13,122 bases of DNA, from NCBI GenBank assembly GCA_001789355.1, contig MFZI01000074.1, positions 2,117-15,238 of the forward strand, written 5' to 3'. This stretch comes from Candidatus Roizmanbacteria bacterium RIFCSPHIGHO2_01_FULL_39_8 (GTDB taxonomy: Bacteria > Patescibacteriota > Microgenomatia > UBA1406 > GWC2-37-13). The position numbers and the translations under genes are program-made. The notes under the pieces were generated by a model, which saw only the letters and a list, made by a program, of their open reading frames with translations, was not told where the DNA came from and ran no database searches. Shown one piece after another: positions 1 to 6,035 of the stretch; the stretch's first letter is position 1, and each line of letters begins with the position of its first letter.

Positions 1-1
1 C

Positions 2-613
2 ATGGTGACACCGCTGGTCTTTAATCTTTCGTTATCATTTCAATCAGACTCATGGGAAATCCAGAAAGTCTATGGATCACGAGAAGCAGATAGCGCAACC
101 GGAACTCTGATGAAAGTCAACACGCTCTTTCCTTCTGCTTCCAACGAGCAAGGTGTCAAAGGAGGGATCGTTCTTCTCAAACTTAGAAAAATAGGAGGAA
201 ATAGCCCGGTACGCTTAAACGTCTCCTATCAAGGCAGAGACGGTAAACGAGAAGTGACAACAAAAACAGCCATTCTGCCCGATGGCGGGGAAGAGTATTA
301 TCAAAATTCAGGAATTCGTAAAGCCATTCTTTTGACAAGATACACAACTCTGATGAAGAATTTTATCTTGTCAAAAAGATCAACCATGCATCCTCTCCCC
401 ATGGATATCCAAATTTTCAGAAAAGAAGGATTGCCTGTATGGGAAGATCAAAGATATAGCCAGTGGGAGAGAGCATCCATGCCACTTTCTGTGACGCTTG
501 AAGACAAAGAAATATTTATTCAATTCAAAAGCTATTTTCAGAAGGAAATGCAAAGTCTTGGAGATCGAAAGTTGGATCAAGAAATTTCAATACTTTCTCG
601 TTTTATCGAATAA
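2..613 (+). CDS. C-terminal part of a probable VWA-domain protein (Ca-activated chloride channel-like), 5' end outside window
   Basis: About 203 residues are visible, and the frame is open to the left edge. The first ATG (position 2) has no visible upstream context, so this is treated as the tail of a longer gene. No complete domain is present. The segment around residues 38-75 (VNTLFPS, then KGGIVLLKLRK, then LNVSYQGRDGK) resembles the beta-rich region that follows the von Willebrand A domain in YfbK/'Ca-activated chloride channel' family proteins. In that family an alternating-strand segment ends in a LxxSYxDxxG-type strand. The rest is a helical, charged tail (FQKEMQSLGDRKLDQEISILSRFIE). 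No membrane segment is seen in the visible part. The gene converges on the ZIP gene with only 5 bases between the two stops and no terminator hairpin. The family assignment is inference; any soluble beta-sandwich protein could be an alternative. Confidence 0.5.
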   Translation: MVTPLVFNLSLSFQSDSWEIQKVYGSREADSATGTLMKVNTLFPSASNEQGVKGGIVLLKLRKIGGNSPVRLNVSYQGRDGKREVTTKTAILPDGGEEYYQNSGIRKAILLTRYTTLMKNFILSKRSTMHPLPMDIQIFRKEGLPVWEDQRYSQWERASMPLSVTLEDKEIFIQFKSYFQKEMQSLGDRKLDQEISILSRFIE

Positions 614-618
614 AATTC

Positions 619-1359
619 CTAGCGTTCCAAAGTAGTAATAAGAAAATACGTAAGAATAATGCCGACTAAAAATGGGATCGTCGTCATCCACTTTCTTTGT
701 TTTTTGAAATCCTGGTGTAGATCCGGAATCAAATCAGTCAAAGCAATATAAATAAATACCCCTGCGCTAAACATCAAAAAACCTGGAATCAATTTCTCAA
801 ACTTGTTTAGATAATAGAAACTTGCCACTGCGCCAAGCAAGGCTGTAAGAGCTGAAATAAAATTATACAAAAGTGCCTTAGTTTTTTTCATTCCCGCATG
901 GATCAATATGCTGAAATCGGCTATTTCATGGGGTATTTCATGTGCGGCAACTGCCAGAGTTGTGATGAAGCCTAATCCTGGACTACTGATAAAAGCCGCC
1001 GCAATTGCCAACCCGTCAAAAAAATTATGGAGTCCATCCCCCAAAAGCAATAAATAAGCAGATGGCTTTATACGAGTTTCATTGTGATGGTGATACCAAA
1101 GAATAAATCTTTCGACGAGGAAAAAAACAACCACAGCTAATAATCCATATATGTAAATATTTTCGTTTTGATTATTCTTTAAAGCTTCCGGAAATAGATC
1201 GATGAAGGCGGTAGAAAGCATGACGCCTGCAGCAAAGGCCATTGCATATAATTTAAAATTTTCTGGAATAATTTTTTTTCGTAGAAAAATTGCCCCACCG
1301 ATAAGAGAGATTAGGCTTACCAAAGTAGTTGCCAATATGATTAAAAATAAGATGTTCAT
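619..1359 (-). CDS. ZIP-family divalent metal (probably zinc) transporter
   Basis: 246 aa, a normal length for bacterial ZIP proteins, with about 8 hydrophobic helices. The two signature metal-binding helices are intact: GDGLHNFFDGLA (His111, Asn112, Asp115) in TM4 and AHEIPHEIADF (His140, Glu141, His144, Glu145) in TM5. A short His cluster (HHH, residues 90-92) lies in the loop before TM4, as in many ZIP proteins. ZIP proteins import Zn2+ and sometimes Fe2+ or Mn2+ across the cytoplasmic membrane down a gradient. The gene is second in an operon: its ATG comes 4 bases after the stop of the Fur-family regulator, with no SD in between, so expression probably depends on co-transcription and coupling. 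Control by the adjacent Fur/Zur operator would fit a zinc-starvation response. The family call is firm; the metal is inferred from the regulator. Confidence 0.93.
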   Translation of the reverse strand: MNILFLIILATTLVSLISLIGGAIFLRKKIIPENFKLYAMAFAAGVMLSTAFIDLFPEALKNNQNENIYIYGLLAVVVFFLVERFILWYHHHNETRIKPSAYLLLLGDGLHNFFDGLAIAAAFISSPGLGFITTLAVAAHEIPHEIADFSILIHAGMKKTKALLYNFISALTALLGAVASFYYLNKFEKLIPGFLMFSAGVFIYIALTDLIPDLHQDFKKQRKWMTTIPFLVGIILTYFLITTLER

Positions 1360-1363
1360 ATTA

Positions 1364-1768
1364 TTAGATACACTTTTGACATAGACCGAAAAGTTCGATC
1401 GAGTGATCTTTAATTATAAAGTTTGATTGTGATTGAAAATCTTCAATCAATCTTTCTTCCAACTCGGACGAAATATCTTCTATAGATTTACAGTTATTAC
1501 ATATAAAATGATGGTGGTGACTTTCTTCTCCATAAAGCTCGTACCTCTTTTTTCCATCGCCGAAATCGATCTCCCGGATTAGTCCTTCTTTTGCAAAAAA
1601 TTGCACTCCTCTATAAACAGAAACTAAATCTATCTTTTGGCCTTTTTTTTCCATAGACTTGAAAATTTCCTCAGCTGTTTGAGGGTTGGATCTGATTTGT
1701 TTAAGCAGATTTTTCCGCTGTAGAGTAATTCGATAGCCTTTATCGTGAAGATCTTTAAGTGAATTCAT
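1364..1768 (-). CDS. Fur-family metal-responsive repressor (Zur-like)
   Basis: 134 aa from the ATG at 1768. The frame could be extended to a TTG at 1795, but that would lie inside the operator and the -10/-35 region, so the ATG is preferred. The N-terminal winged helix has the usual recognition segment DLVSVYRGVQFFAKEGLI (residues 47-64; family form xLxTVYRxLxxLxxxGLV). The hinge and dimerisation half carries the regulatory-metal signature HHHHF (84-88). Structural Cys4 zinc-site pairs are CNNC (90-93) and CQKC (130-133). It is followed by a ZIP transporter gene after 4 bases. The combination with a metal importer and a Zur-type palindrome in its own promoter suggests an autoregulated zinc-uptake repressor. 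Fur (iron) or Mur (manganese) specificity cannot be excluded from sequence. Confidence 0.93.
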   Translation of the reverse strand: MNSLKDLHDKGYRITLQRKNLLKQIRSNPQTAEEIFKSMEKKGQKIDLVSVYRGVQFFAKEGLIREIDFGDGKKRYELYGEESHHHHFICNNCKSIEDISSELEERLIEDFQSQSNFIIKDHSIELFGLCQKCI

Positions 1769-1774
1769 AAAACA

Positions 1775-1803
1775 ATTATTGCAAATAATTTGCAATAAGT
1801 CAA
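1775..1803 (-). promoter_or_regulatory. fur-zip promoter, predicted leaderless start
   Basis: On the minus strand, -35 TTGACT (1803-1798) is followed by a 17-bp spacer and -10 AATAAT (1780-1775). Six bases later comes the fur ATG (1768). The predicted transcription start therefore falls at or next to the start codon, and there is no SD. The 17-bp spacer is entirely inside the palindromic operator. Confidence 0.7.
1776..1798. promoter_or_regulatory. 23-bp perfect palindrome, Fur/Zur-type operator shared by fur-zip and yibE/F
   Basis: The half-site TTATTGCAAAT (1776-1786) is repeated as its exact reverse complement (1788-1798) around a single central A at 1787. The 11-1-11 symmetry with an ATnAT core matches the architecture of Zur/Fur/PerR boxes (known Zur boxes have the form ...AATnATT...). 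It fills the spacer between the -35 and -10 of the fur promoter (-) and overlaps the probable -35 of the yibE/F promoter (+). A bound dimer would block both. The palindrome is seen directly; the identity of the binding protein is inferred from the adjacent fur gene. Confidence 0.85.
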
Positions 1804-1820
1804 GAGGTATACTGTATAAT
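1790..1820 (+). promoter_or_regulatory. yibE/F promoter, predicted leaderless start
   Basis: A perfect TATAAT (1815-1820) lies six bases before the ATG at 1827. The best -35 is TTGCAA (1790-1795) with a longish 19-bp spacer, and it lies in the right arm of the operator palindrome. No SD precedes the ATG at a workable distance, so the mRNA probably starts at the start codon. Confidence 0.65.
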
Positions 1821-1826
1821 TACTCT

Positions 1827-2894
1827 ATGAAAAAGGTTTTTTTCCTTATCCTAGTGGTATTTTCACTTTTGACAAAAACGGCTTTCGCCCAAGAAAATAA
1901 AACGGAATATTATCAAGCAGAAGTAATTAAGGCAGAACTGTATAGATCTCCTCAAATCGGACAGATTCAAAAACTAACGGTAAAAATTACTCAAGGGAAT
2001 TTAAAAAATAAGACATATAATATCCAGGTTCCTATAGTTTCCGGAGATATCAAAAATCGATTTGAGATAAAAGAACCCATTATTGTTTCCTATGAAAAAT
2101 TGCCTGGCGGGCAAGAGAATGTATTAGTGGTTGACCGCGTGAGAACCAGTCCACTTTTAATCCTGTTCTTTTTATTTCTTGTCGTCGTTTTTCTCATCGG
2201 AAGATTAAAGGGATTCACTTCTTTCCTCGGAATGCTCTTTACTTTTTTAATCATCATCCAATTTATTGTCCCTCAGATACTCATCGGTAACGATCCTGTC
2301 ATTGTTTCATTGCTCGCCGCCTTGTTTATCATTCCAGTTTCGTTTATCCTTTCTCATGGATTTAATAAGAAGACATTTGTAGCGATTGGTGGAACTTGTA
2401 TATCACTTATTCTTACTGGAGTTCTTGCTTATATTTTTGTCAAAATGACGCGATTGACGGGCTATGCAGCTGAAGAAGCTGTCTATCTCCAAACTTTAAA
2501 GGGAAATGCATTTAATATAAAAGGTCTGTTGTTGGCCGGAATTCTGATTGGCTCCATGGGAATCCTAGACGACATCACGATTTCCCAAACTTCGATTGTC
2601 GAAGAACTTCATAAAACCGATAAAACATTGTCATTTAGAAAACTCTATCAAAAGGGAATGAATGTAGGACGGGATCATATTGCTTCTTTAGTGAATACTC
2701 TTGTTCTTGTCTATGCTGGCGCATCACTCCCCTTATTTTTATTATTTACTAACTCAAACATGAATTATTCAATGGCAATCAGTAATGAAGTCATCGCAAC
2801 CGAAATCGTAAGAACCTTGGTGAGCAGCATCGGTATCATTGCCGCTGTTCCCATCACTACCCTATTAGCCAGCTACTTTGCTAAGAAAGTTTAG
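1827..2894 (+). CDS. YibE/F-like polytopic membrane protein
   Basis: 355 aa from ATG 1827; the frame extends upstream to 1779, but that would run through the promoter. It begins with a signal peptide (MKK, then FFLILVVFSLL, ending TAFAQ near residue 22). A roughly 85-residue extracytoplasmic beta-rich domain follows, then about seven to eight membrane helices from residue 108 onward. The family hallmark GILIGSMGILDDITIS with TSIVEEL (238-261) and GRDHIASLVNTLVLVYAGASLPL (281-303) is intact. The YibE/F family is widespread in Firmicutes and CPR bacteria; its biochemical function is not established. It is divergent from a Fur/ZIP operon and shares that operon's operator, which points to a role linked to metal status (inference). 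The 3' end overlaps the convergent hydrolase gene by 30 bases. Confidence 0.92.
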   Translation: MKKVFFLILVVFSLLTKTAFAQENKTEYYQAEVIKAELYRSPQIGQIQKLTVKITQGNLKNKTYNIQVPIVSGDIKNRFEIKEPIIVSYEKLPGGQENVLVVDRVRTSPLLILFFLFLVVVFLIGRLKGFTSFLGMLFTFLIIIQFIVPQILIGNDPVIVSLLAALFIIPVSFILSHGFNKKTFVAIGGTCISLILTGVLAYIFVKMTRLTGYAAEEAVYLQTLKGNAFNIKGLLLAGILIGSMGILDDITISQTSIVEELHKTDKTLSFRKLYQKGMNVGRDHIASLVNTLVLVYAGASLPLFLLFTNSNMNYSMAISNEVIATEIVRTLVSSIGIIAAVPITTLLASYFAKKV

Positions 2895-3593
2895 AAGTAA
2901 ATTAACAACTTTGATCTTAACTTTTTCCTCTTGAGGAGTCTTCGTTGAAAGGAGAAAATGACCTCCTCCTTCGAGATGATAAAAAGATCCTTTCCCTTTT
3001 ACTAAGGTTGCATATCTATCTTTCACTTCCTGTGGGACTATTGTATCAGCCGTCCCATATATGACTAATACGTTTCCTTTATATTGTTCTATTGCAGAAA
3101 ACGCGGCAGAATTTTGCCAACTATTCGGAATTCGCAAAGCCTTTGTGAATTCTTCATTTAAAAATTTATCTTCCGATTCTTTTCCATAAGCTGCGGCGTA
3201 CAATAAAACGATTGCCTTTATCTCCTGATTTTTTTCTGTCAACCGCGCTGCAATGTGTCCACCCATGCTTGTTCCAATCACGACGATCTTGTCTTTATTC
3301 ACTTGATGATGATTTCTTAATACGTCTAGCGCTGCTTGTGCATCCTCGAGTCTTTTAACGAGTGTTCCCTCCTCGAACCTTCCTTCGCTCTTACCAACTC
3401 CGGTAAAATCAAAAGCGAGAGATGCATACCCTTTCTCTAATAGTAAATTTTGCAGATCTAAAAAGCGCTCTTTATTTGCAGCTCCCGCACCATGACAGAT
3501 AAGAATAGCGGGAGTTTTTTTCTCCGTTTCAAAAGATACAAAATTTCCTGCGAGTATATGCGTACCAGATGAGAAACGGATCTTTTTGATCAT
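2865..3593 (-). CDS. Alpha/beta hydrolase (dienelactone hydrolase/esterase-like)
   Basis: 242 aa from ATG 3593. A longer frame reaches 3686, but it is inside the upstream gene, and the ATG at 3593 overlaps that gene's TGA (ATGA), typical of translational coupling. The catalytic triad is visible: nucleophile Ser109 in GTSMGG, Asp183 in YGTADTIVP and His212 in GGGHFLL. The oxyanion region is CHGAGA (34-39), followed by the FDFTGVGKSEG strand. There is no signal peptide, so it acts in the cytoplasm. Proteins of this compact single-domain type are annotated as alpha/beta hydrolases, peptidase S9-like or acyl esterases; the substrate cannot be read from sequence. The last 30 bases overlap the convergent yibE/F gene. 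Its partner is the small membrane protein immediately upstream. Confidence 0.88.
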   Translation of the reverse strand: MIKKIRFSSGTHILAGNFVSFETEKKTPAILICHGAGAANKERFLDLQNLLLEKGYASLAFDFTGVGKSEGRFEEGTLVKRLEDAQAALDVLRNHHQVNKDKIVVIGTSMGGHIAARLTEKNQEIKAIVLLYAAAYGKESEDKFLNEEFTKALRIPNSWQNSAAFSAIEQYKGNVLVIYGTADTIVPQEVKDRYATLVKGKGSFYHLEGGGHFLLSTKTPQEEKVKIKVVNLLLNFLSKVAG

Positions 3594-4015
3594 TTCAGAT
3601 TTCTTTCGAGAATCACCGTGTAGAAAAAATAACCAATGACAACAGCGGCAAAAATGAGGCTTACATGAAAACTGTACTCTATCCAAATCAACGAATCCAA
3701 GTTGTCTCCTACGTGCGCATGCAGCCTATCGTGTGGCCACCAAGACAGAAGCGACCAAGCGATAGAGAGATAGGTAAGTATCACCAAATCTTTGCTCTTT
3801 TTGGAGACTTTTTTGAGAAGCGGCCAGGCAAAAAGCAAAAAACAAATACCAGCAGCAAAACTCATTGCTTCAAAAAATGAAATTCCCATAAAGAAGAGTA
3901 GTTGTGTTGAGTTAGGCTGCATACCAGGCGCATTCGACCAAATCTTTTGGCCAAGTGGAATCGTAATGAGAGAGAAAAGAAAAATAAGAATGATTAGGAT
4001 TTTATTAGGTTTCAT
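3590..4015 (-). CDS. Small four-helix integral membrane protein of unknown function
   Basis: 141 aa with four hydrophobic segments: about residues 5-22, 39-65, 78-92 and 110-135. The loop between helices 3 and 4 has a striking WWPHDRLHAHVGDN sequence (residues 92-105) with three histidines and two acids. This could be a metal or haem contact, or a periplasmic active-site loop, but I do not recognise the family. The stop TGA (3592-3590) overlaps the ATG of the alpha/beta hydrolase, so the two are one translationally coupled unit. There is no SD. A weak promoter with TAGACT 8 bases before the ATG suggests a near-leaderless message. The coding call is supported by the clean membrane topology and the coupled downstream gene. 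Confidence 0.75.
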   Translation of the reverse strand: MKPNKILIILIFLFSLITIPLGQKIWSNAPGMQPNSTQLLFFMGISFFEAMSFAAGICFLLFAWPLLKKVSKKSKDLVILTYLSIAWSLLSWWPHDRLHAHVGDNLDSLIWIEYSFHVSLIFAAVVIGYFFYTVILERNLK

Positions 4016-4023
4016 ATGAGTTT

Positions 4024-4052
4024 AGTCTAGTGACTATTCTCACAAAATTCAA
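4024..4052 (-). promoter_or_regulatory. Possible promoter of the membrane protein/hydrolase unit
   Basis: On the minus strand, TTGAAT (4052-4047), a 17-bp spacer and TAGACT (4029-4024) end 8 bases before the ATG at 4015. Each hexamer matches the consensus at four of six positions. The placement agrees with the near-leaderless promoters elsewhere in the window. Confidence 0.4.
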
Positions 4053-4104
4053 TATTATATTAGGAAAAAGGGTGAGGGACTTATGAAGTCTGTTATCGAA
4101 GAAT

Positions 4105-4521
4105 TTATTCGATGAGGTCTTTTTCTTTCAAATCATTAAAAATCAGCCGGACAGCTGGAGCGGTTTCTTTTTGCTTAAAATATTCCGACTGGCTGAAAAA
4201 ACGAATCTGTTCTATCTCTGATCCTGCCTTTATCCTGCCCAGGTGTTTTCCGAAATAGCAAATAATTTTTACCCTAACTCCTTTTTCCTTTCCATAGGCT
4301 TGCGCTTCAAACACGCCATAGAATTGTAACGAAGGACTCAACTCTATCTGTAACTCCTCCCTAATCTCTCGAACCAAAGCCCTTATATCATCTTCTTTCA
4401 GATCTCTTTTTCCCCCCGGCATATAATATGCTTTCTTATTTTTTGCCCTCACCAATAAAAGTTTCTTATCATTTATAAAAATATAAGCTACCGTTTCTAT
4501 GATTTGGTTTTTTTTTATCAT
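4105..4521 (-). CDS. Nudix hydrolase
   Basis: 138 aa. The Nudix box fits G-x5-E-x7-REUxEExGU: it runs from Gly37 (GKRDLKE) through Glu43 to REIREELQI (51-59), with the metal-binding glutamates at 52, 55 and 56. Only the Gly of the last triplet is replaced, by Gln58. The fold continues with the PGG strand and a C-terminal helix. Nudix enzymes hydrolyse nucleoside diphosphates linked to another moiety, such as oxidised dNTPs, sugar nucleotides or NADH; the substrate cannot be assigned here. The start lies 21 bases behind the lexA stop with no terminator between, so it is probably co-transcribed with lexA and hence SOS-regulated. That would suit a pool-sanitising role. A weak CATAGT 7 bases before the ATG could add a leaderless promoter of its own. 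Confidence 0.9.
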   Translation of the reverse strand: MIKKNQIIETVAYIFINDKKLLLVRAKNKKAYYMPGGKRDLKEDDIRALVREIREELQIELSPSLQFYGVFEAQAYGKEKGVRVKIICYFGKHLGRIKAGSEIEQIRFFSQSEYFKQKETAPAVRLIFNDLKEKDLIE

Positions 4522-4542
4522 TCGTTTTACTATGAACTATTC

Positions 4543-5109
4543 TTAATAGTATTTTCTAATTACGCTTACTACAACGCCCCCTATCGAAAGACTTTGACTG
4601 GGAATGAGCGGCTTGTATTTTGGATTTGCCGCTTTCAGTAATAGTTGTCTTCCTTCTCTTTTGAAATATTTCAGCGTCCATTGGTTATCGATGTAGGCTG
4701 CGACGATATCACCATTTTTCGGCTCTCTTTTTTTATCGAGCACTACCAGGTCTCCCGGCTTGATCCCCTCTTCAATCATACTGTCTCCGGAGACCCGCAA
4801 AAGATAGGCAAAGCCGGGGTTTCCCACCAGATATTCGTCGAGCGAAACAGTTTCATTCTCGTATTGTTCCTCTGAACTGGGAGTGCCTGCTTTAATGCTT
4901 CCTAATAAGGGGAGCCCGAAGAACTGGGAAGTCGGAACGAGCTTGTTCTCATCCATTTTTACAATTCCTTCTTTGATCCATTTATAGACTGCATAAGCGA
5001 CAGCATTTTTTGAAGCGAATCCAAATAAATCTTGCATTTCTCGATACGTCGGCAATCGTTTTCTTCGGAAATAGAATGTTTTTACCTTACTGAGTGTTGG
5101 GCTTTCCAT
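4543..5109 (-). CDS. lexA: LexA-type SOS repressor with S24 autoprotease domain
   Basis: 188 aa, slightly shorter than E. coli LexA (202). The N-terminal winged helix (about residues 1-60; LPTYREMQDLFGFASKNAVAYAVYKWIKEG) binds DNA. The C-terminal S24 domain has the Ala74-Gly75 cleavage bond (SIKAGTPS), nucleophile Ser110 (SGDSM) and general base Lys147 (WTLKYF). Function from the family: it represses DNA-damage genes until RecA filaments trigger self-cleavage. A perfect GAAC-N4-GTTC box and a second imperfect one lie in its own promoter, consistent with autoregulation. No SD is obvious before the ATG; the predicted 5' leader is about 50 bases. A Nudix gene follows after 21 bases. An S24 phage-type repressor is the alternative, but the winged-helix N-terminus and the SOS box favour LexA. 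Confidence 0.93.
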   Translation of the reverse strand: MESPTLSKVKTFYFRRKRLPTYREMQDLFGFASKNAVAYAVYKWIKEGIVKMDENKLVPTSQFFGLPLLGSIKAGTPSSEEQYENETVSLDEYLVGNPGFAYLLRVSGDSMIEEGIKPGDLVVLDKKREPKNGDIVAAYIDNQWTLKYFKREGRQLLLKAANPKYKPLIPSQSLSIGGVVVSVIRKYY

Positions 5110-5150
5110 AGATATAAGCTCTATGATAGATCATTCAATTTATAATTCTT

Positions 5151-5162
5151 GAACAAGCGTTC
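5151..5162. promoter_or_regulatory. SOS (LexA) box 1, perfect Gram-positive-type motif
   Basis: GAACAAGCGTTC fits the DinR/LexA consensus GAACRNRYGTTC at every position and is extended by symmetric TT/AA flanks (5149-5164). It lies just after the -10 of the lexA promoter, around the predicted transcription start, where a repressor would block initiation. Confidence 0.85.
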
Positions 5163-5169
5163 AATAATA

Positions 5170-5198
5170 AGAATACTGAACGATCGTACAGAAGTCAA
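5170..5198 (-). promoter_or_regulatory. lexA promoter
   Basis: Minus strand: -35 TTGACT (5198-5193), a 17-bp spacer holding box 2, then -10 TATTCT (5175-5170). The start is predicted near 5163, within box 1, leaving a leader of about 50 bases. A TATTAT immediately downstream (5169-5164) is an alternative -10 but lacks a -35. Confidence 0.55.
5178..5189. promoter_or_regulatory. SOS (LexA) box 2, imperfect
   Basis: GAACGATCGTAC keeps one full GAAC half-site and has GTAC in place of GTTC. Its centre is 27 bp from box 1, and it lies within the -35/-10 spacer of the lexA promoter. It is weaker than box 1 and could be chance. Confidence 0.45.
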
Positions 5199-5383
5199 GA
5201 GCGAAAAAAGATTCTTTTAAGAAATGGAGATTGTGACCGATAGATCAATACAAATATCCCGATGAAAAGCGAGAAAAAGGGAATAGTAAATATGATTAAA
5301 TCCAAAAGCATTATGATACACAGGGTACTAATGATCGCGTAAGCATACAAGCATTTTGGATACCACTCGTTTTGTATAGCCAT
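5195..5383 (-). CDS. Possible small membrane protein, uncharacterised
   Basis: 62 aa from ATG 5383. Two adjacent hydrophobic segments (about residues 13-33 and 36-50, together rich in I, L and F) are followed by a basic tail (RSQSPFLKRIFFRS), the pattern of a two-helix membrane microprotein with the positive end inside. No family is recognised. The start codon is embedded in an 8-bp inverted repeat: CCATAGTT at 5380-5387 and AACTATGG at 5397-5404, which could sequester it. There is no SD. The stop overlaps the -35 of the lexA promoter. Compact gene spacing supports it, but its small size and lack of recognisable conservation make it uncertain. Confidence 0.4.
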   Translation of the reverse strand: MAIQNEWYPKCLYAYAIISTLCIIMLLDLIIFTIPFFSLFIGIFVLIYRSQSPFLKRIFFRS

Positions 5384-5478
5384 AGTTTGTGACGGCAACT
5401 ATGGTTTGTACAATAACTCCACGAAGGTGTCTTTATTTACCTACCAATAGATAAATATGGAGGTTCTTTGTCTAACAA

Positions 5479-5497
5479 ATCTCTCTCGATTAGAGAT
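5479..5497 (-). terminator. Weak hairpin behind the MpsC-like gene
   Basis: ATCTCT (5479-5484) and AGAGAT (5492-5497) form a 6-bp stem with a 7-base loop. On the minus strand it is followed by TTTGTT, as expected for a weak intrinsic terminator about 15 bases after the stop of the gene at 5513. Confidence 0.4.
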
Positions 5498-5512
5498 AAA
5501 TTCTTTCGACAA

Positions 5513-5884
5513 TCAACCAGAACTGTTTGGAATTTCACTTTCGTAATCCTTGTCAAGAATATATACCTGGAATATCTCTCCCGACTTTGTGCTTATGTCG
5601 CTGTGTGAACTGATGACGCTATGTCCTGTCGTCGACTTGATAAGTTCGCTTACCCCTTTTACCGTAGACTCGTGGAGGAATTTACGGATATCTTTTACCA
5701 ACTCTACTCCTTGAGAGCTTTTTAACAAATGCTCTTCGATCGGAAGAAGTTTTCCCTTGAGACGAATGATAATCATATCGCGAAGAAGATAAACCCTTGT
5801 TTCACGAGGACCAACTCCGAGCAGTTTAAAATAAAATTTAGTTACCGATTTAGCGATTACATCTTCTATTTGGCCTTTTGTCAT
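5513..5884 (-). CDS. DUF2294 / MpsC-family protein
   Basis: 123 aa from ATG 5884. The family hallmarks are present: an N-terminal TKGQIEDVIAKSVTKFY helix, a LGVGPRETRVYLLRDMIIIRLKG strand pair and LPIEEHLL. The highly conserved C-terminal GHSVISSHSDISTKSGEIFQVYIL is also intact. The family (PF10057) includes MpsC, linked to a membrane-potential-generating cation system in Staphylococcus aureus; the molecular role is not settled. An in-frame ATG at 5911 would add nine residues (MSWFFLNRN). It was not preferred because the family begins near MTKGQ, the GAGGG before 5911 abuts the codon with no spacing, and TTAAAT lies six bases before 5884. No MpsA or MpsB partner is visible in this window, so it appears as an orphan subunit. 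Confidence 0.85.
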   Translation of the reverse strand: MTKGQIEDVIAKSVTKFYFKLLGVGPRETRVYLLRDMIIIRLKGKLLPIEEHLLKSSQGVELVKDIRKFLHESTVKGVSELIKSTTGHSVISSHSDISTKSGEIFQVYILDKDYESEIPNSSG

Positions 5885-5946
5885 ATTTCGATTTAAAAAA
5901 AACCAGCTCATCCCTCTTTAAAAGATTTGCTGGTCTACCCTAAAAC

Positions 5947-5975
5947 AATCAGAACAACTGATCTTTTTATGTCAA
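5947..5975 (-). promoter_or_regulatory. Possible promoter with inverted repeat upstream of the MpsC-like gene
   Basis: Minus strand TTGACA (5975-5970, perfect -35), a 17-bp spacer and a poor -10, CTGATT (5952-5947). An inverted repeat ATCAG-N5-CTGAT (5948-5962) overlaps the -10 and could be an operator. The weak -10 keeps confidence low. Confidence 0.3.
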
Positions 5976-6035
5976 CCTGAACTAATTATATGCTCTACCT
6001 TCATAAAAATCAAATCGCATCACTGTTTTTTTTAC

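Noticed and set aside
3665..4019. Two overlapping plus-strand frames opposite the small membrane protein
   Set aside because: They are antisense to a frame with clear membrane topology and an ATGA coupling to the next gene; neither shows domain features.
4935..4950. GAAC-GAGCTT-GTTC inside lexA, similar to an SOS box
   Set aside because: The half-sites are separated by six bases rather than four, and it lies inside the coding sequence.
5948..5962. ATCAG-N5-CTGAT followed by CTTTTT as a plus-strand terminator
   Set aside because: The stem is only 5 bp and no plus-strand gene ends upstream of it; an operator reading is at least as likely.
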